Assembly: GCA_021209875.1 (NCBI GenBank)
Contig: JAGYVD010000004.1
Span: forward strand, 4,253,001-4,317,000
Direction: 5' to 3'
DNA: 64,000 nucleotides
Source: Rosellinia necatrix
Lineage: Eukaryota; Ascomycota; Sordariomycetes; Xylariales; Xylariaceae
The position numbers and the translations under genes were made by a program. This document shows positions 11,578-24,587 of the stretch, one piece after another. The notes below the pieces were generated by a model. The model saw only the letters and a list, made by a program, of their open reading frames with translations. It was not told where the DNA came from and ran no database searches. Numbering within the stretch: the first letter of the stretch is position 1; each line of letters starts with the position of its first letter.

Positions 11578-14500
11578 ACTGGCGCCCGATTGTGATGAAG
11601 GCTAGGCGTCGAGCCTGGAGGTATTTGGCCGCGATAATCAAGTCATCTACGCGGTAGATATCTCAGGGTCGCTGGCAATGGGTAGGCAGTACGGCCGTCT
11701 AGAGATAGAAGACAGAGACGTAGAATGAGAGACTACGGGTGGAAGTGAAGGAGAGTTGTCGGCGCATCAGGAGCCTGCCCATGGATTAGACAAACAATAC
11801 CTGAACCAGCAGATGCAGAAGAAAAATTAGGTGGATAGAAACGAAGAGTAGCGATCGGCCACACGCAACACCTCCCAACGAACTGTGGGAAAGAAACTTG
11901 CAGTCGATGGCAGAGTCTCTCGAACGAGGAGGCAAGGTCGAGGAGGGCGCATGAATAATGGCCATGGTCGAGATGGCACCCCAGGAGAGCTCTCCAAGGA
12001 GTTGGCGTCAGTCGACCCGCGCGGGCGAGAGACTGTCCGGCTTGGGCAAGTACAGGCCGAAGGCTCGCCTACGCTTCTCGAGACCACGCCTACGGGCCAG
12101 GAGGGAGGCGAGGGTAGGCAGGCGAGGGTAGGCAGGCGAGGGTAAGGGGGGACGAGGTGGTGCTTGGGGGTGCCTGGGGGTGCTTGGGCCGCTATCATTC
12201 CTTCTAGCACTCCCGATGCCTGTGATGCCGGGGCCTGGACGCTCGCTAGACTCGCCTTGTGGGCGTCCCCGGTTGCCGTCGGGGCCCCCCAATAGAGGCG
12301 GTCCACGACTCGTCGAGGCCATACCCACGCAGGGGCAACATGGTGTGGCGATGGAGATGAAGCAAAGCTGGAACAATTCCAGGTTTCGTCATAGCCAGGA
12401 GCTCCCTCCACTCCCCACGGCGAGGCCAGGTCCCCACCACTGCCCGCTGCTACCCACCCGACGAGCAGAGCCAGAGGCGCATCGCTAATCTGGATAGGGT
12501 TTAGCTCCAGGGCAGTGGAGAACGGGTGAACGGGCAGGGTGGGGATCAAACATGCCGAATCTGGCACCCCAAACAGGCCCTTGCCATAACCCTGGTCCTC
12601 CACTCGCCCTGCGGGTCCCATCCACTCCGTCAGACTGCCAAAGTTGGCTGGGAGCCTCTCCAGAGCAGAGGTTATAAGTTACTGCAACGTCATCCGGTGT
12701 TCGTGATTTAAGAATCGTAGGAAGGTGGCGGCCGTCTTCCGTAACGCGAACCCAATCGATCTACCAACTTAAAGTGCCATAGGCCACGATGCTTTTCTCA
12801 GGATTAGAAGGTTTACTATAGCAGGTATTCCATCATTATTTTCATCCATCATTCTCCCGTAGGGCCAGAATAATGGGAACCTCAACGCGCCGGGTGCTAC
12901 CGTATACCATTGGCTTAAGTCGATAGGACCCGGGTATTTAGCCACGTGAACACGGGGAAATGGCTGAGGAAACATCTTCCAAGGCAGTCGAGGATCATGG
13001 GTATAATCCCCGTTAAGGGGTTGTCGAACGCCCGTGTTTTCTTACCTCACTCTGACCACGGCAGCACCTATTGAGCTGGCGGCAAAATCCGAAGTGCTAC
13101 CAAAAACGGGTATTCACAAGCCCCAATCAGGTCAGATATATGCAGTTCACGCCAGCAAATCAGCAGTTAATTATCATTAGATCCACGAGTCTATATAGAT
13201 TGCCTCTTCGGAGCGATACAATACCATTTACTGCAATTGGTGGCTTCACGTTCCTAAACATTGAGATAAGTAATTGAGAATGAACATACGTATCGTGGTG
13301 TTCGTCTTGCGTCTCATCCGGTAACCGATTCGGAAAAGAGTTCTGAGGCGTAGTTTGTATCATAACCCTAGTGTATAAGGAGGCGTAGTAGGGCGCCCCC
13401 TCGCTGGATACTAACCACCTTTGCGATAGGACGAGAGTTTTATTATCTTGAGTAATAATTAACAGGCCAACCCGATTTAAGTTGGAGCGTATGCTCGCCG
13501 CTGTGATAAAGCTAGATACATGCCCCTCTTATTCTGCTCCTGGCCTGGGTAGATATGCGGTTGATGGCGTAATTATAGTTTCCCGGCGGAGAGTGACAAG
13601 ATAATTCAACTTTCGGGGGCGCGGTGGGATTCTACATCGAGGCCTCCCTCTGGTCACCTAGCATCGCCGAACGGATTTACTTTGAGGTGGGTAGTGTCCT
13701 ATCTGGTACCCTGTTCAGGGTCTGGACCAACTACATAGGCCCACGATTCAGACGAGATGGCCCTAGCCACTCTAGGATCGAAGCTTGAAAGGAACCAAGC
13801 CGATCCGAAATGAACAGGCTCGAGGAATGTGACGCTATGAGTTATGGGGCATTAAGTCTTTACGCTGATAGGAACAACCATTACTCAACCTGCCATATTG
13901 ACGGCCTCCACCTAGCCACCCAACAAGGGCAGGGTGTCCACGAGGCGAAACATTCCCTCAACGGTGTTTGCTGAATTCGACAATCTTTCAAGGTAAAGCA
14001 CTAGCCAAACCCATGGATGGGTATATTTACATGCGTGAGAAAAATGAAGCACACTTGGCAGCGTGAGGGGGTGGAGCAATCATCTTTCCACTGACTGTGG
14101 TGATGAAGATGAAGTATAAATATCTTCATCGGTCCAAGTGAGATTATAAGTAGCGTTGCTACTAACTATTCCCATGGCAGATATGTCATTATTATTGAAA
14201 TGTCGTGACTTTCAGACAGTCTGAGTCATTGGCTAAGAATATGCAAGTATGACAAAAACGTAGCAATACGCCATTATTCTCTAGGTTAGAGAGGGAAGGT
14301 AGAGTTGAGGTTTATTAAAACAGACGAGGATACCCCAGGTCGTTAATGGGTGGATAAGGATGTATGCTTAGCTGAATATCATATTGGGTATATAGACATA
14401 CACCCTCTTAATCTCATATACCCTTTACATAACTATCTAATCTACTGAGAAATAGCAGAAACTGGCATGTAACTACTGTAAAATACTGTTCGGCACACTG

Positions 14501-17183
14501 TATTTGCCTCCTTCATACTATGTCTTTAGGTGTCTACCTCAGAGCTACGCTCCATCATCACTCCATTTCTGTCCTAACTAAATACCCGCTTCAACCGACA
14601 GCTGATGCCTTCGTCGTTCCCGACTACCCCGGAGACTCGTCATCACAGCGAAGCCTTCGATATTCATTTTCACGTCTGGATTCTTGTCTTATTTCAATCA
14701 AATATTTTGTACCCTAGCATCGGAGTAGGTTTTGCGGCGAGAGGAGCTGGGTCGGCAATTTCGTCTTGGCTATCGTGTTGGTTGCCTGTCCTAACTACCT
14801 TCATCCTCTCTACCTCTTTCATCGACCCTCCCCTCCTTTCGCCATGAGGATAACGGCACTCGGGATGATCTGGACATCTAGCAATAGATGCCACAGGGGC
14901 GCTGCATCGCCCGACAGAGAATTGCGCCCGCGTAAACGATGATAGCCCACCGAACTTACAGCATCACCACCCCCGTTGCCCCACCTGTGCGAGCCGAATT
15001 CAACACCACGGCCATCTGCAAGCGATAGTTCGTGTATATCTTCATCGCCCTGAAGGTGGTGATTTAGGATTTGTCCCCTTAGGCGTGCCGAAGAAGTATA
15101 CTGCTGAACACCGTATTCATCTTCGTTTGTCGGGTTTGCCAATATGGACGACAGTAGCACGGCACTTCCTCAAGACACTCTCCCGTCCCGTAATGACGGG
15201 TCCTGCGAACTATAATTGCGGGAGTTTATTATTCTTGTTTTCGGTTGCGTTTTAACCAGCGCTATATACTTCTCACCATCGAGAACAATTGTCTCGAGCA
15301 TTTCCCAACCCTCCCCAGCCTTTAAACACTGATTGGAAAGATGACAACAATGTACCTACTCGGGGGCATACAGTTGGATTTGGCCTCCGGGGCAAGAGAT
15401 GGAACAACTATCCCCGATTCTTCTGACATGACAACTGCTGGGCGACAATGTTGCTAGTGGAAGAACAATTTCGAGGACGGGCACTACCCGCACCTGGAAC
15501 TAGGGCAACTTGTCGGCTGCGCGTTTCACCAATCCGCGGGAGTGATCGACCGGCTCTCGAATTCTATCTGCGGTGGCTGGTGTTGGGGTGGTCGTTCCGG
15601 CGTTATCTATCCTAGCCACTGGTGTTGCCAACAGACCCCACAGTCAGCTGATTCCTAGGAGTAGCTAATTCATACACGCGCAGGCGTCTTGTGGGCGACT
15701 GCCCTGTCCGCTCGTGTGTAGTGGGCAGTGAGGAGGATCCTAATCATTGACCTAAGGGTAAAGACATCTCCTATCAGGCGGACCTGTGGTTCCAAGAGTA
15801 TCATGGCATTAAGGAATATGGGCTGGGGCATCAGAGGTTATCTAAGACTGGGACGCTGCATTAGGAACGAAGGTGATATGATAATCACGGGTGCAGATAG
15901 GAGGATGGAGGCTTCGGTGAAGCCGGTTCGTAGATAGTGATACTCGTGGTGTATTCTGCATCTTGGGGGTCAGAGCCACCTCTCTCGGTGGGCAGGCGTC
16001 GTCGACGAGAAACAGCCGAGAACACTTGACACCTACCGTGGGATTGCTTGCCTAATCCACCCGCGGGGTACAGGTGGCAGTCTGATAGAGCTGCGTCCGG
16101 AAGACAAAGCTTTGGTTTGGCCACGATGCTGGTATTGCCCTCGACGCTTTGGCCAACCATCACCGCCCTTCCTCCCTTCCCCATCCTGCTGCCATCTAGA
16201 CGGATGAGGCACGTCTTGGGTAAGGTGAAGGGGGGGGCTATATAGTTTTAGCGACTGGACAAGCACATGCTGGGTCAGGTCTGGTCGGGGTGGTCACCAA
16301 TTCGAGCAGAGGCAAGTCTCCGGAACAGTGTAGTTGGTTGGCCCTGCATTTGCTGCGCTGCGCACTGCACGCACCAGCCTAAGCTAGGCTGCATCCCCTT
16401 CCCCAGGGGCACACCACAGAAGCCTGGCATACCTAACTTGGGTACCTAGATGCTACCTAACTAACTCCCTGCCTACAGCAGAATGATTCCACGCGCGTAG
16501 GCCTTCATTGACGACTCCAGGTAGGCAGAGCAGCCAACGATGGCCTACACGCGCGACCCAGAAATTATTCCATTTAGACCGGAGCGCAGCACAGCACAGA
16601 ACAACCCCGGCCAGGGGCACCCACCACCGCTGCCCGTCAACAACAGTCTGCTGTTTTTGTCAGCTGGCTGCACCAACAGACCTGACGGAACGACTGACCG
16701 AGCGCTTCATGTCAGCATCCCTCCCAACTAAACTCGACCCCCGGCAACTAACCCACCCCCAATTCGTTCCGCGTAGGTACCGTCTCAACGTGCTGCACCT
16801 CTTATCTGCCTACACTATTAACTGCACTATTCCTTGCCTGCACCACAAAACGACATACGGCCTACCTGAGGTTGTGCGCAGCCCTGCTGGTCCCTGCCCA
16901 GATCCTCGGCCACTGCACTTCGCTCGCGGAGGGCTCTCTCGACGATATCCACGAGCGTGCACGTATCTGCTGCTCGCCCCCTTGTGCCCTTTTTATCCCC
17001 TCCTCTCAGTCCCGGTGAAATTGGCGCGGCGAGGGAGAACTAGCAGTGGGTGTTGTGATTTCCTAGGCATTGATGGTGATCCGCATGAGGCTGCCAGCCC
17101 ACTCTGAGAGGTGGCCAATCCATGTCTCGGCGGGATAATTTTACCGTGCTGTTCATCCTGCCTGCAATCCACCTACGGCCACA
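11578..17183. other. 5.6-kb intergenic region with small repeats
   Basis: No supported gene. A long open frame on the minus strand (11827-12621) is matched by open frames on the other strand and lacks domain signals, so I treat it as chance in GC-rich DNA. A 14-nt tandem repeat lies at 12106-12147. From about 12700 to 15900 the sequence is more AT-rich and featureless apart from a 9-bp inverted repeat at 14102-14130. From about 16300 to 17180 it becomes pyrimidine-rich, which fits the promoter and leader of the kinase gene starting at 17184. Confidence 0.5.
12106..12147. repeat. 14-nt minisatellite, three copies
   Basis: AGGCGAGGGTAGGC occurs twice without change (12106-12119, 12120-12133) and a third time with two changes at 12134-12147. 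Confidence 0.9.
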
Positions 17184-20100
17184 ATGAGCGATGTCGACGT
17201 AGCCTCCATGAGGCGCCCTGGCCCTACCGACGTTGACACTGTCTCTCCTCCCATAACGGATACGACCCGTCCAACCCGCACAAAGGCGCTTTCTCGCGAT
17301 GTGGCTATGGGACGCGACCGAAGCAAAGATAGCCGCGATGGCTCCCGGGGTCGAGACAGACTTGACCACACCCATCGAGGCTCTGCCCCGAGCGCACAGT
17401 CTCGGTTACGGTCCTTATCACCGGGCTCTCGGCCGTCTCAGGGACATCGTGGTACGGAGAAGAAGCACTATAGGAGCGAGGCATACCGTGACGATAGCAA
17501 GCATCGAGTAGACGAGAAGTATCGGGGCGGATCACCCGGTCGCCGCGACCGTCATTTCGATGATACACGTCGGAGGAAAAAGTCGCCTATCCGGGATTCT
17601 CACCTCGACACAGGCAAGCGACGTGACGGATCTTCATCACCAAAACACCACTCGAAGTCTAATAACTATATGGAACACCACCGGGATCGCTCATTCTCCC
17701 CGTCCTCTAGAAAACGACACAGAAGCCGAAGCCCGCTACCATTTCCACCTTCCCGGTCTAAACGGTCCAAGCGTGACCATGAACGCGACCGACGTCGGCG
17801 TGTAGAAAGGGAAGAGCGATTTGGACGGGAATATATAAAGAAGTACGAGCCCTCACGACCTGATCGCCGCGCGCACTCCCCTCGCAGACGCTCCATCTCC
17901 CCACGTTATGACGCCTCTCGCCGTCGATATACAGAGCGAGGTGATAATCTAGACGATCCTGCTCCTCGTCACCGGAGTCGATCTCCACTGTGGGAGGCAA
18001 ACTCTGATGACCGCCCTGCAAAACTGCCCCGTGTACGCGTCGACTCTAAAATCCGAGACCCCAGTCGCTCCCCACAGCCTCACTCCCGCCGTTCTTCCTT
18101 CTCGCATACTCACTCTCCGTCTCGATCAATCGGACGACCCTCACATGGGGGCCCCTCAGAGGCTGGCGCCCATTCTCGACAATCCTCTCCCTCGTTTGAG
18201 CCATCAAGAGCTGAGCATCCCCCTCGCTCGCCCAAGGATCGAGCGTCTCGCCGGTCTCGAAAGAAGGCTAAATATCGCGAGGAGCCTAGACCTAGCTTAG
18301 GAGGGCCGCTCGCTTCTGGGGCAAATAGTATCGAAGTGAGCACATTCCGAAGAACGGATCGACGAAATAGTTTTGAAGCACCGGAACCGTCAAGGGACGC
18401 CGGTTCGAACCAGTTTGATGATTTGCCCGTAAGGCAGGCATCCCCGCAGGCTGACCCGGACTCGCCCCGTTACCGCTCTCCAGACTCATCCCAACCTGGT
18501 GGAGCGGCTAGATCGAACAAGAGCGGTGAACCTCCCTATCCATCCACAAGGTACGATGATAATTGCAATGCGAATCTGAAATGTGTGCTGACTCAAAGCA
18601 GTCAACACCTATCGCGTGACCGAAGTGTTCCCGTTGGCCCCGCCGGGCATCAAAGGTCCTACTCCCCACGCCCTCCAGCGGGCCCTATGGTTTCAAGTAC
18701 TTCTCGGGGTCGTGGGTTTTCTCGAGGCAGCTTCCGGGGTGGAATGACTTCTACTCGTGGTGGCCTGAACGATAATACCTCCAGGTATGCCCAACGGCCA
18801 GCACAAAATAATTCCAATAGGGGTGCCTCAAGCCCACCTCATCACACTTTGCCTGACCGCTCTGAGGTGTCGGACGCCAAGGACGAGGATGCGGAGGCGG
18901 ACAATACATCAAAGCCGCCACAAGATGGCTTAATTGAAGATACAATAAAGGACGAAAGGGTTACAACGGACCAAACGCCCCCACCTGGACCACCTCCTAC
19001 GGCACCTACGGGCCCAGCAAGCTCTAAATTCAGTTTTGCATTTAAGACTTCCGCTAAGAGCTCCGTGGCTGCCCCGAAGCCAGAAATCTCGCAGAAATTC
19101 AGTGCTGTCCCTAAAAAGGAGCCACAGCCGATAATCGATGACCGAGATCGGGATTTACCGAAAGATACGCCCCGAGAGCCTGCATCGGCACGAGCCCGGG
19201 CTGATTATCACCATGGCAGAGCGCCGCCGCCCCCGCCTGAACAACCACGGACCCGGAAAGTAATGAAAACGCGAAGAAAGTTGAAGCCAAAGCCTTCATT
19301 AGATCCCGAACTTGCGCAATCTGCCTCTGTATACTTCAGAAAACCAGGCAATGAGTCTGTGGTCGGATCAGGCACCTATGGCAAAGTTTTCAAGGCGAAA
19401 CACGTATATACCAAAAAATTGGTTGCATTAAAGAGAATTCGAATGGAAGGGGAAAGAGATGGTTTCCCCGTCACCGCCATGCGAGAGGTCAAGCTTCTAC
19501 AGTCACTACGGCACGCGAACATCGTGGAGTTGCATGAAGTAATGATTGAAAAAAACGAGTGCTATATGGTCTTCGAGTATCTCTCACATGATCTCACGGG
19601 ATTGCTCAACCACCCAACATATAAGCTTGATGCCGCACAGAAGAAGCATCTGGCTCAGCAACTTTTCACGGGGCTGGACTACCTACACAAACGTGGGGTT
19701 CTCCACCGCGATATTAAAGCTGCAAATATTCTCGTGAGCAGCGATGGTATTCTGAAACTCGCTGACTTCGGTCTGGCTCGTTTCTACGCAAAGCGACACC
19801 AGTTGGATTATACGAACCGTGTAATTACCATCTGGTATAGATCGCCCGAACTCTTGTTAGGTGAGACACGGTACGGTGGTGCAGTCGATATATGGAGCGC
19901 TGCTTGTGTGATGGTGGAAATTTTTACACGCCATGCCATATTCCCGGGCGACGGTGGTGAAATCAGCCAACTTGAAAAGATTTATAATATACTCGGCACT
20001 CCTAATCGGAAGGAGTGGCCTGGGCTTGCAGATACTCCTTGGTTTGAACTTCTGCGCCCCAGTTACCGAAAGCCAAATGTGTTTGCCGAGAAATATAGGG

Positions 20101-20573
20101 AACGAGTACCCGCCGCGGCTTTTGACCTTCTGGCTGAAATGTTTCAGTACGATCCGGTCAGACGACCGTCTGCTGCCGATGTCCTCAAGCATCCTTATTT
20201 CACTGTAGAACGGCCGCTACCCCGACAAGCCGTCGAGTGAGTAACTGTCCATCTCGACGTCTGTTTCTCAAAATACTAACTACTTCTCAGGCTAAAAGAG
20301 ATCAAGGGCGATTGGCATGAGTTCGAGTCCAAGGCGCTTCGTCGTGAAAAGGAGAAGCAAGACAAACAGCAGAGAGAAGCACGTCGCGCAGCCGCAGCAG
20401 CAAAGGAAGGCGGGCATGATAAGGAGAGAAAGCGGCCTCCTTCGGCTCCCGCATCTCAACCAGAGCCTAAAAGACTGCATTTCGATGGCCAGGCACCCAC
20501 TCTTAGCGGGGAGCCCAGCTCAGTTGTATTACCACTCTGCGAAAACTCGGTCACAGAGACAGCACCAGAGTAG
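17184..20573 (+). CDS. ctk1: CTK1/CDK12-type cyclin-dependent kinase (CTDK-I catalytic subunit)
   Basis: Phosphorylates the RNA polymerase II C-terminal domain during elongation and works with a cyclin (Ctk2) and Ctk3 (family knowledge). The final intron is 20237-20290 (GTGAGT, CTAAC, CAG), and the last exon ends with TAG at 20571. A further in-frame 51-nt intron is likely at 18551-18601, giving 1094 residues spliced or 1111 with it retained. The first 700 residues are RS/RD-rich and disordered, as in SR-linked kinases. The kinase domain begins with the Gly-rich loop GSGTYGKVF (about residue 711). It continues with ALKRIRMEGERDGFPVTAMRE (a PITAIRE-like helix reading PVTAMRE), catalytic HRDIKAANIL (about 824), DFGLARF and WYRSPELLLG. 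All catalytic residues are present. The C-terminal tail is Lys/Glu/Ala-rich with a KERKRPP cluster. The start at 17184 is the first ATG of the open frame. Confidence 0.93.
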
Positions 20574-21218
20574 ATGGTGGCTATACTCTATTTCGGGACT
20601 AGTTTAAACAAAACATCAATTATGCGGGTGTTTCGGGGCACGCCAAATTGCTATGTGAGTAAATACTAGTTTATATCGCAAGACGTAGCATCTATATCTA
20701 TTACACTCGTGCCCGGCGCCACGCGCTTGGAAATATATATAAAGCACACACTCTCATCAGAGACCTCTATTGCTATTGAGATCAAGGACCATATATTACT
20801 TCGACGAGCGACGTGTGGACGGTCTATTGATCATGTAGTATATCACCCCAGCTAGGCCACAGATGTCTCTACAAAAAGTGTGCTGATAGGTAAGTAGTTG
20901 GTTAAGACTCGAGTAATTGCTTGGGTAAGTAAGATGGCTATCCCAGTAACAAGGCAGAACCAGGTATGTAGTTAATCCGCTAATGCGATCGAATTATCCT
21001 GGCGGTTGGGGTTACCCGTCCATACTCCACTCAATATGATAGCCTGCCCAGGCGCCGAGACATAAGTAGATACCTGGTAGGTATATCCATCATGGATGTA
21101 GGTAGTACCTACAATATGTCGTACCAATCAGCTAATCATTTTGCCAAAGCTCAATAAATAGGCGTCAAACACCTATTCACAAGAATATACCAGTCTCAGT
21201 CTTCCATTTAGCCTTCCT
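20574..21218. other. Intergenic region
   Basis: Probable 3' UTR of the kinase gene, then AT-rich sequence containing several TACCTGGTAGGTA-like words near 21070-21110. No gene seen. Confidence 0.5.
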
Positions 21219-22147
21219 ATGCGACTTGGTTTCTTTTTTCATCGGCCGTGCTTCACTCTCGGCTGCATATATTCATCGTATATGCCATGTCGTATTATAT
21301 CCGGCCACCGTCCTCATGTCCTCCTTAGCAGAGCATACGCCACTTCACTCATCAATTCAGATCCTCAAATACAGTCTTGTTACCGCTCTCCCGAATCTCA
21401 GATAGGATATGGACTGCTCTTGGGAGAGACAAGGCATTTTGGCTACTATGACATGGATGCCGGTTGTGGCGTTAGCCGTGTAGCCATAGGCATGGCGAAG
21501 AATTACAGAAGCCATTGATATCGTGGACCATCGCGTCTTCAAGGCAACGCGCGACTAACTCTAAACGAACTGGACTTCCGAACGATTCATTAAGGATTCG
21601 CAAGATGGACTACCATAACCTAGAGCCGTTCGACAGCGGGCCATTTAATGGCATATGCGCCATTGAAACATTCTTCCGCGCCACAAACCCCGAGGTGGTC
21701 CTCCAAGGCTTCTACCGCCTCTTGGAACCCGGTGGACGTCTCGTTCAATCCGAGTATGACCGTAATACACTAAAGCAGTCGCCTCAAAAGGTGGGAGCAG
21801 CTGAGACTCATACGAGAGCATCTATGGTTCCGGTGAACAAATACGCCGCTATGCCCACACCACTGCAATAACTCATTCTGGTGGTGTTCAAGCGCATGCT
21901 AGATGTGGTCGTTCGCAACTGCTTAGAAAACGTCGTCCCGACGATCCAGTTTTCTTCTTTCTTTCTCGCGCTGACTTCATATCCATTTGTCTGCCTTTCC
22001 GGACTCCGGCGATGGGTTTTCATCAACGCCGTTGCTGGGGTCGAGTCACGCCGAGGACGAGGTCATTGGCGCTACCTGGCTGGCTGGCTGGCCATTTCCG
22101 CTAATAAGACAGGTACGTCGAGCGAAGCCGCGAAGAAGATCAAATGA
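21219..22147 (+). pseudogene. Decayed SAM-dependent methyltransferase (small-molecule/sterol-MT-like)
   Basis: Pieces of one class I methyltransferase occur in order but in three reading frames. IGYGLLLGETRHFGYYD and motif I (MDAGCGVSRVAIGMA) lie in the frame of 21219. EAIDIVDHRVFKATR lies in a second frame from 21508. RIRKMDYHNLEPFDSG, IETFFRATNPEVVLQGFYRL and LEPGGRLVQSEYD lie in a third. A TAA at 21869-21871 is followed in the same frame by RNCLENVVP and NAVAGVES...GHWRYLAGW, typical of the C-terminus of this family. Between GYYD and DAGCGV some 40-50 residues normally present are missing, and a few are missing again at FKRML/DVVVRN. At least two frameshifts, one stop and two deletions make a functional product unlikely. 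No biosynthetic partner genes flank it, so the original pathway is unknown. Family identity is from recognised motifs; the exact subfamily is inference. Confidence 0.78.
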
Positions 22148-24587
22148 ATGCATGGAATCACAGGTTAAAAAAAAAAAATCCTTTCATGAAACTCTCACAC
22201 AAGTCACAAGCCCAAGACAACCGAACGGCAGATAAGAGCGGGTGGGCATGCTATGCTGCGTGGTTCATTAGCTATACTTTATGGCCCTCGGGCGGCCTAC
22301 TAAAACGCACTACCCAAAGTATGAATAATTTTTTGAATAGTTTTACTTACGCAGACATACACGGTTTAATATATCATGTTTTTGGCGTACCCGGCGGAAA
22401 TTTTGGCTTGTTCTAGCGTTGAGGGTAAGGGTCGGGGATGGAATTTCTACCAAAAAAAAAAAAGATTTGTTTCTTATATTGGTTGCCGATATATCTATCT
22501 ATCTTGTCGATCAGCACTCAACCATAACCCCATCATTAATATGTAGTGTTACACAAGCTCTGTTATTCTATTTTTCTATGTACTAGTGCCGAGTTGATAT
22601 TTAAAGGGATAAAGATAGGGGAGGACGACCCAGTTGGCAGACCGCCCGTGGCTATGCCAGGCCCCGTGTTTTCTGGGCCAACATAACATAACTAACATAT
22701 TTCGGTTAAAAAAAAAAACACTTATTTCATTATACCATGCCGCATTCGGGTTATTTGGGGGCTCGCACTATTCTGTCGAAGCCCTCGGTTAGAAGTGAGA
22801 GAGGCAGGAGGGCCCGAAGACAGCCCCAGCAAAGATATCGACAGGACGGTGGGGGCTGCCCCTGCACGCGTCGCGGCTATCTCATGACGGTAGAGCATTG
22901 CGGACGCCCCCCGGCAACAGCTTCAACTTAGCGGTTGTTATAGGGTAGTTAACTATAGGTCTGTGTCTCCGGGTGGGGGGGGATATCTCCGTCGACCGAG
23001 ACGGCCATGGTGCCTGTGGCTATACCCTACGCGATTTTCTGTCTTCTCACGCCTGTATCTGCATGTTGAGGGCTTTGTCTCCCTGCGGAGCCAACCGGCG
23101 GGAGTCCGGATGACTGTCAGTAAATTTATGCTTTTTTTTTTCTTTTTTTTTCTTTTTTTTTCTTTTCCTTCTTTCTTTTTGGTGGCTAACATAAAAGGAC
23201 CTGGGTCGTTGTGAACCGTGGTTGAGAATGTAATTCTGTGCATCGCGTCATATCATCAGGGTGTCGATGTATGGATTTTAGTCTGGCTATTTTTCATGGC
23301 TATCTACCAACGCAGCACCTGGGAGGTATTATTCCTCTTGCGATTGGAGGTTAAGTCACAGTGCCTGATGTGTATTCAATCTGCAATACATGAGGAGTAA
23401 CCAAACCAAAGCTAAGTTGGTTATCCTGGTCTCCTTTTGCCCGGCCGGAATGGCGCTATTGGTTAATACCCAATAGCGGGTTACGGGATTATCTATCTAA
23501 GTCCTGTTTATTCAGGGATGCGGTGGTCGTTTTTTTTCCGTTATTAGTGTTGTCACAGTTCTCACTGCTGATAGTTCCAGAAATGGCTTATGCTATTGCA
23601 AAAGAAGGGGAATTCTCTCTGCAAGGTAGTCGCTATTTATTTCGGCTTATATACATCGTATTTAGGTTCGTTGCTCAGTGGGGGCTTGGAGCCCAGGTTT
23701 GGTTGTGTGACAAGGTGTTCTGAGTGAAGGTACCTAGTATATAGGCAGTCTGGTCGATTGCTGGCATAAACGGTGTTACAAAGCAGTGCAGGCAGCATTG
23801 TTGACACAGATGATGTTCTAGTGTAGGGGGTCGTATCCGGAGGGGTAATATGGCACTGCGTACTAGCTGTGTGGCGGCGACAACTACTTGATGCTGCCAA
23901 ATTGTGTCACAATTATAAGCATAGATCAAACTAGGTTTTGAAATTGTGTAATCAGTTCATATATTCGCTGACTTAGTTTCTTTTAATCCCTCGCTATCTT
24001 GAGAAGGTCGGCATTCCCGTCAAATTAATACGTTTCTTTGCTTTTGTACGCCCTCGTCCATACATGATCATGACCTCGTGAAAAAAAAAAAGAATTTCAG
24101 GGTATAAATGTAAGAGGTAAGGGAAGGGAACAGCGTCGTAGGCATGGCATGTATAGCGCATCAAGGCGGACATTAATGCAATATTCGACTGCATAGTCGT
24201 CAAGCGTTGAACGAGGACAGCGAAGAAACCCAACCACGTTAACGCCGATGATCCCATCTCGTACCATCATCGGCCCACTAGTACCCCTCGTATCTACGGG
24301 GGATGTGTATAAATACTCCAAGGCTTCGAGTGTGTCGTGTGCACATGGAGTATTTTTTTTTTTTTTTAAAAAAAGAGCAAGTATCCACGAGACTGTGAGT
24401 TCCGCTCACCCTGTCTTGCACTTGGTTGGGGTATTTGGGCGTATCTAATCTAGGACATCGAATGTTCCATAAGCGCCATTATGCCCGAGAACCATACCAA
24501 TGCGTTCGGCCTCATGTGGATTCCACCATATTATTCCTGGCCAGAAAATACTAAAATGGTTATGAATTCGAATTTGGGGCTGCCATA
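22148..24587. other. Intergenic region rich in homopolymers
   Basis: No gene recognised. It contains A-runs at about 22168, 22453, 22709 and 24080, a (T)9-10C-type polypyrimidine block at 23131-23172, and a T15/A7 junction at about 24353-24375. A perfect 9-bp inverted repeat at 24244-24274 lies downstream of the Zn2Cys6 gene (which ends at 24588 on the minus strand) and may fall in its 3' UTR. Confidence 0.5.
23131..23172. repeat. Polypyrimidine tract, T-runs separated by single C
   Basis: Four runs of 8-10 T are separated by single C residues, T-rich on the plus strand. This is a simple-sequence tract with no sign of a gene on either side. Confidence 0.85.

Noticed and set aside
11827..12621. 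264-codon open frame on the minus strand
   Set aside because: The opposite strand is also open over most of it, composition is Pro/Ser/Trp-rich without domains, and no splice-supported extension was found. GC-rich DNA with a minisatellite explains the length.
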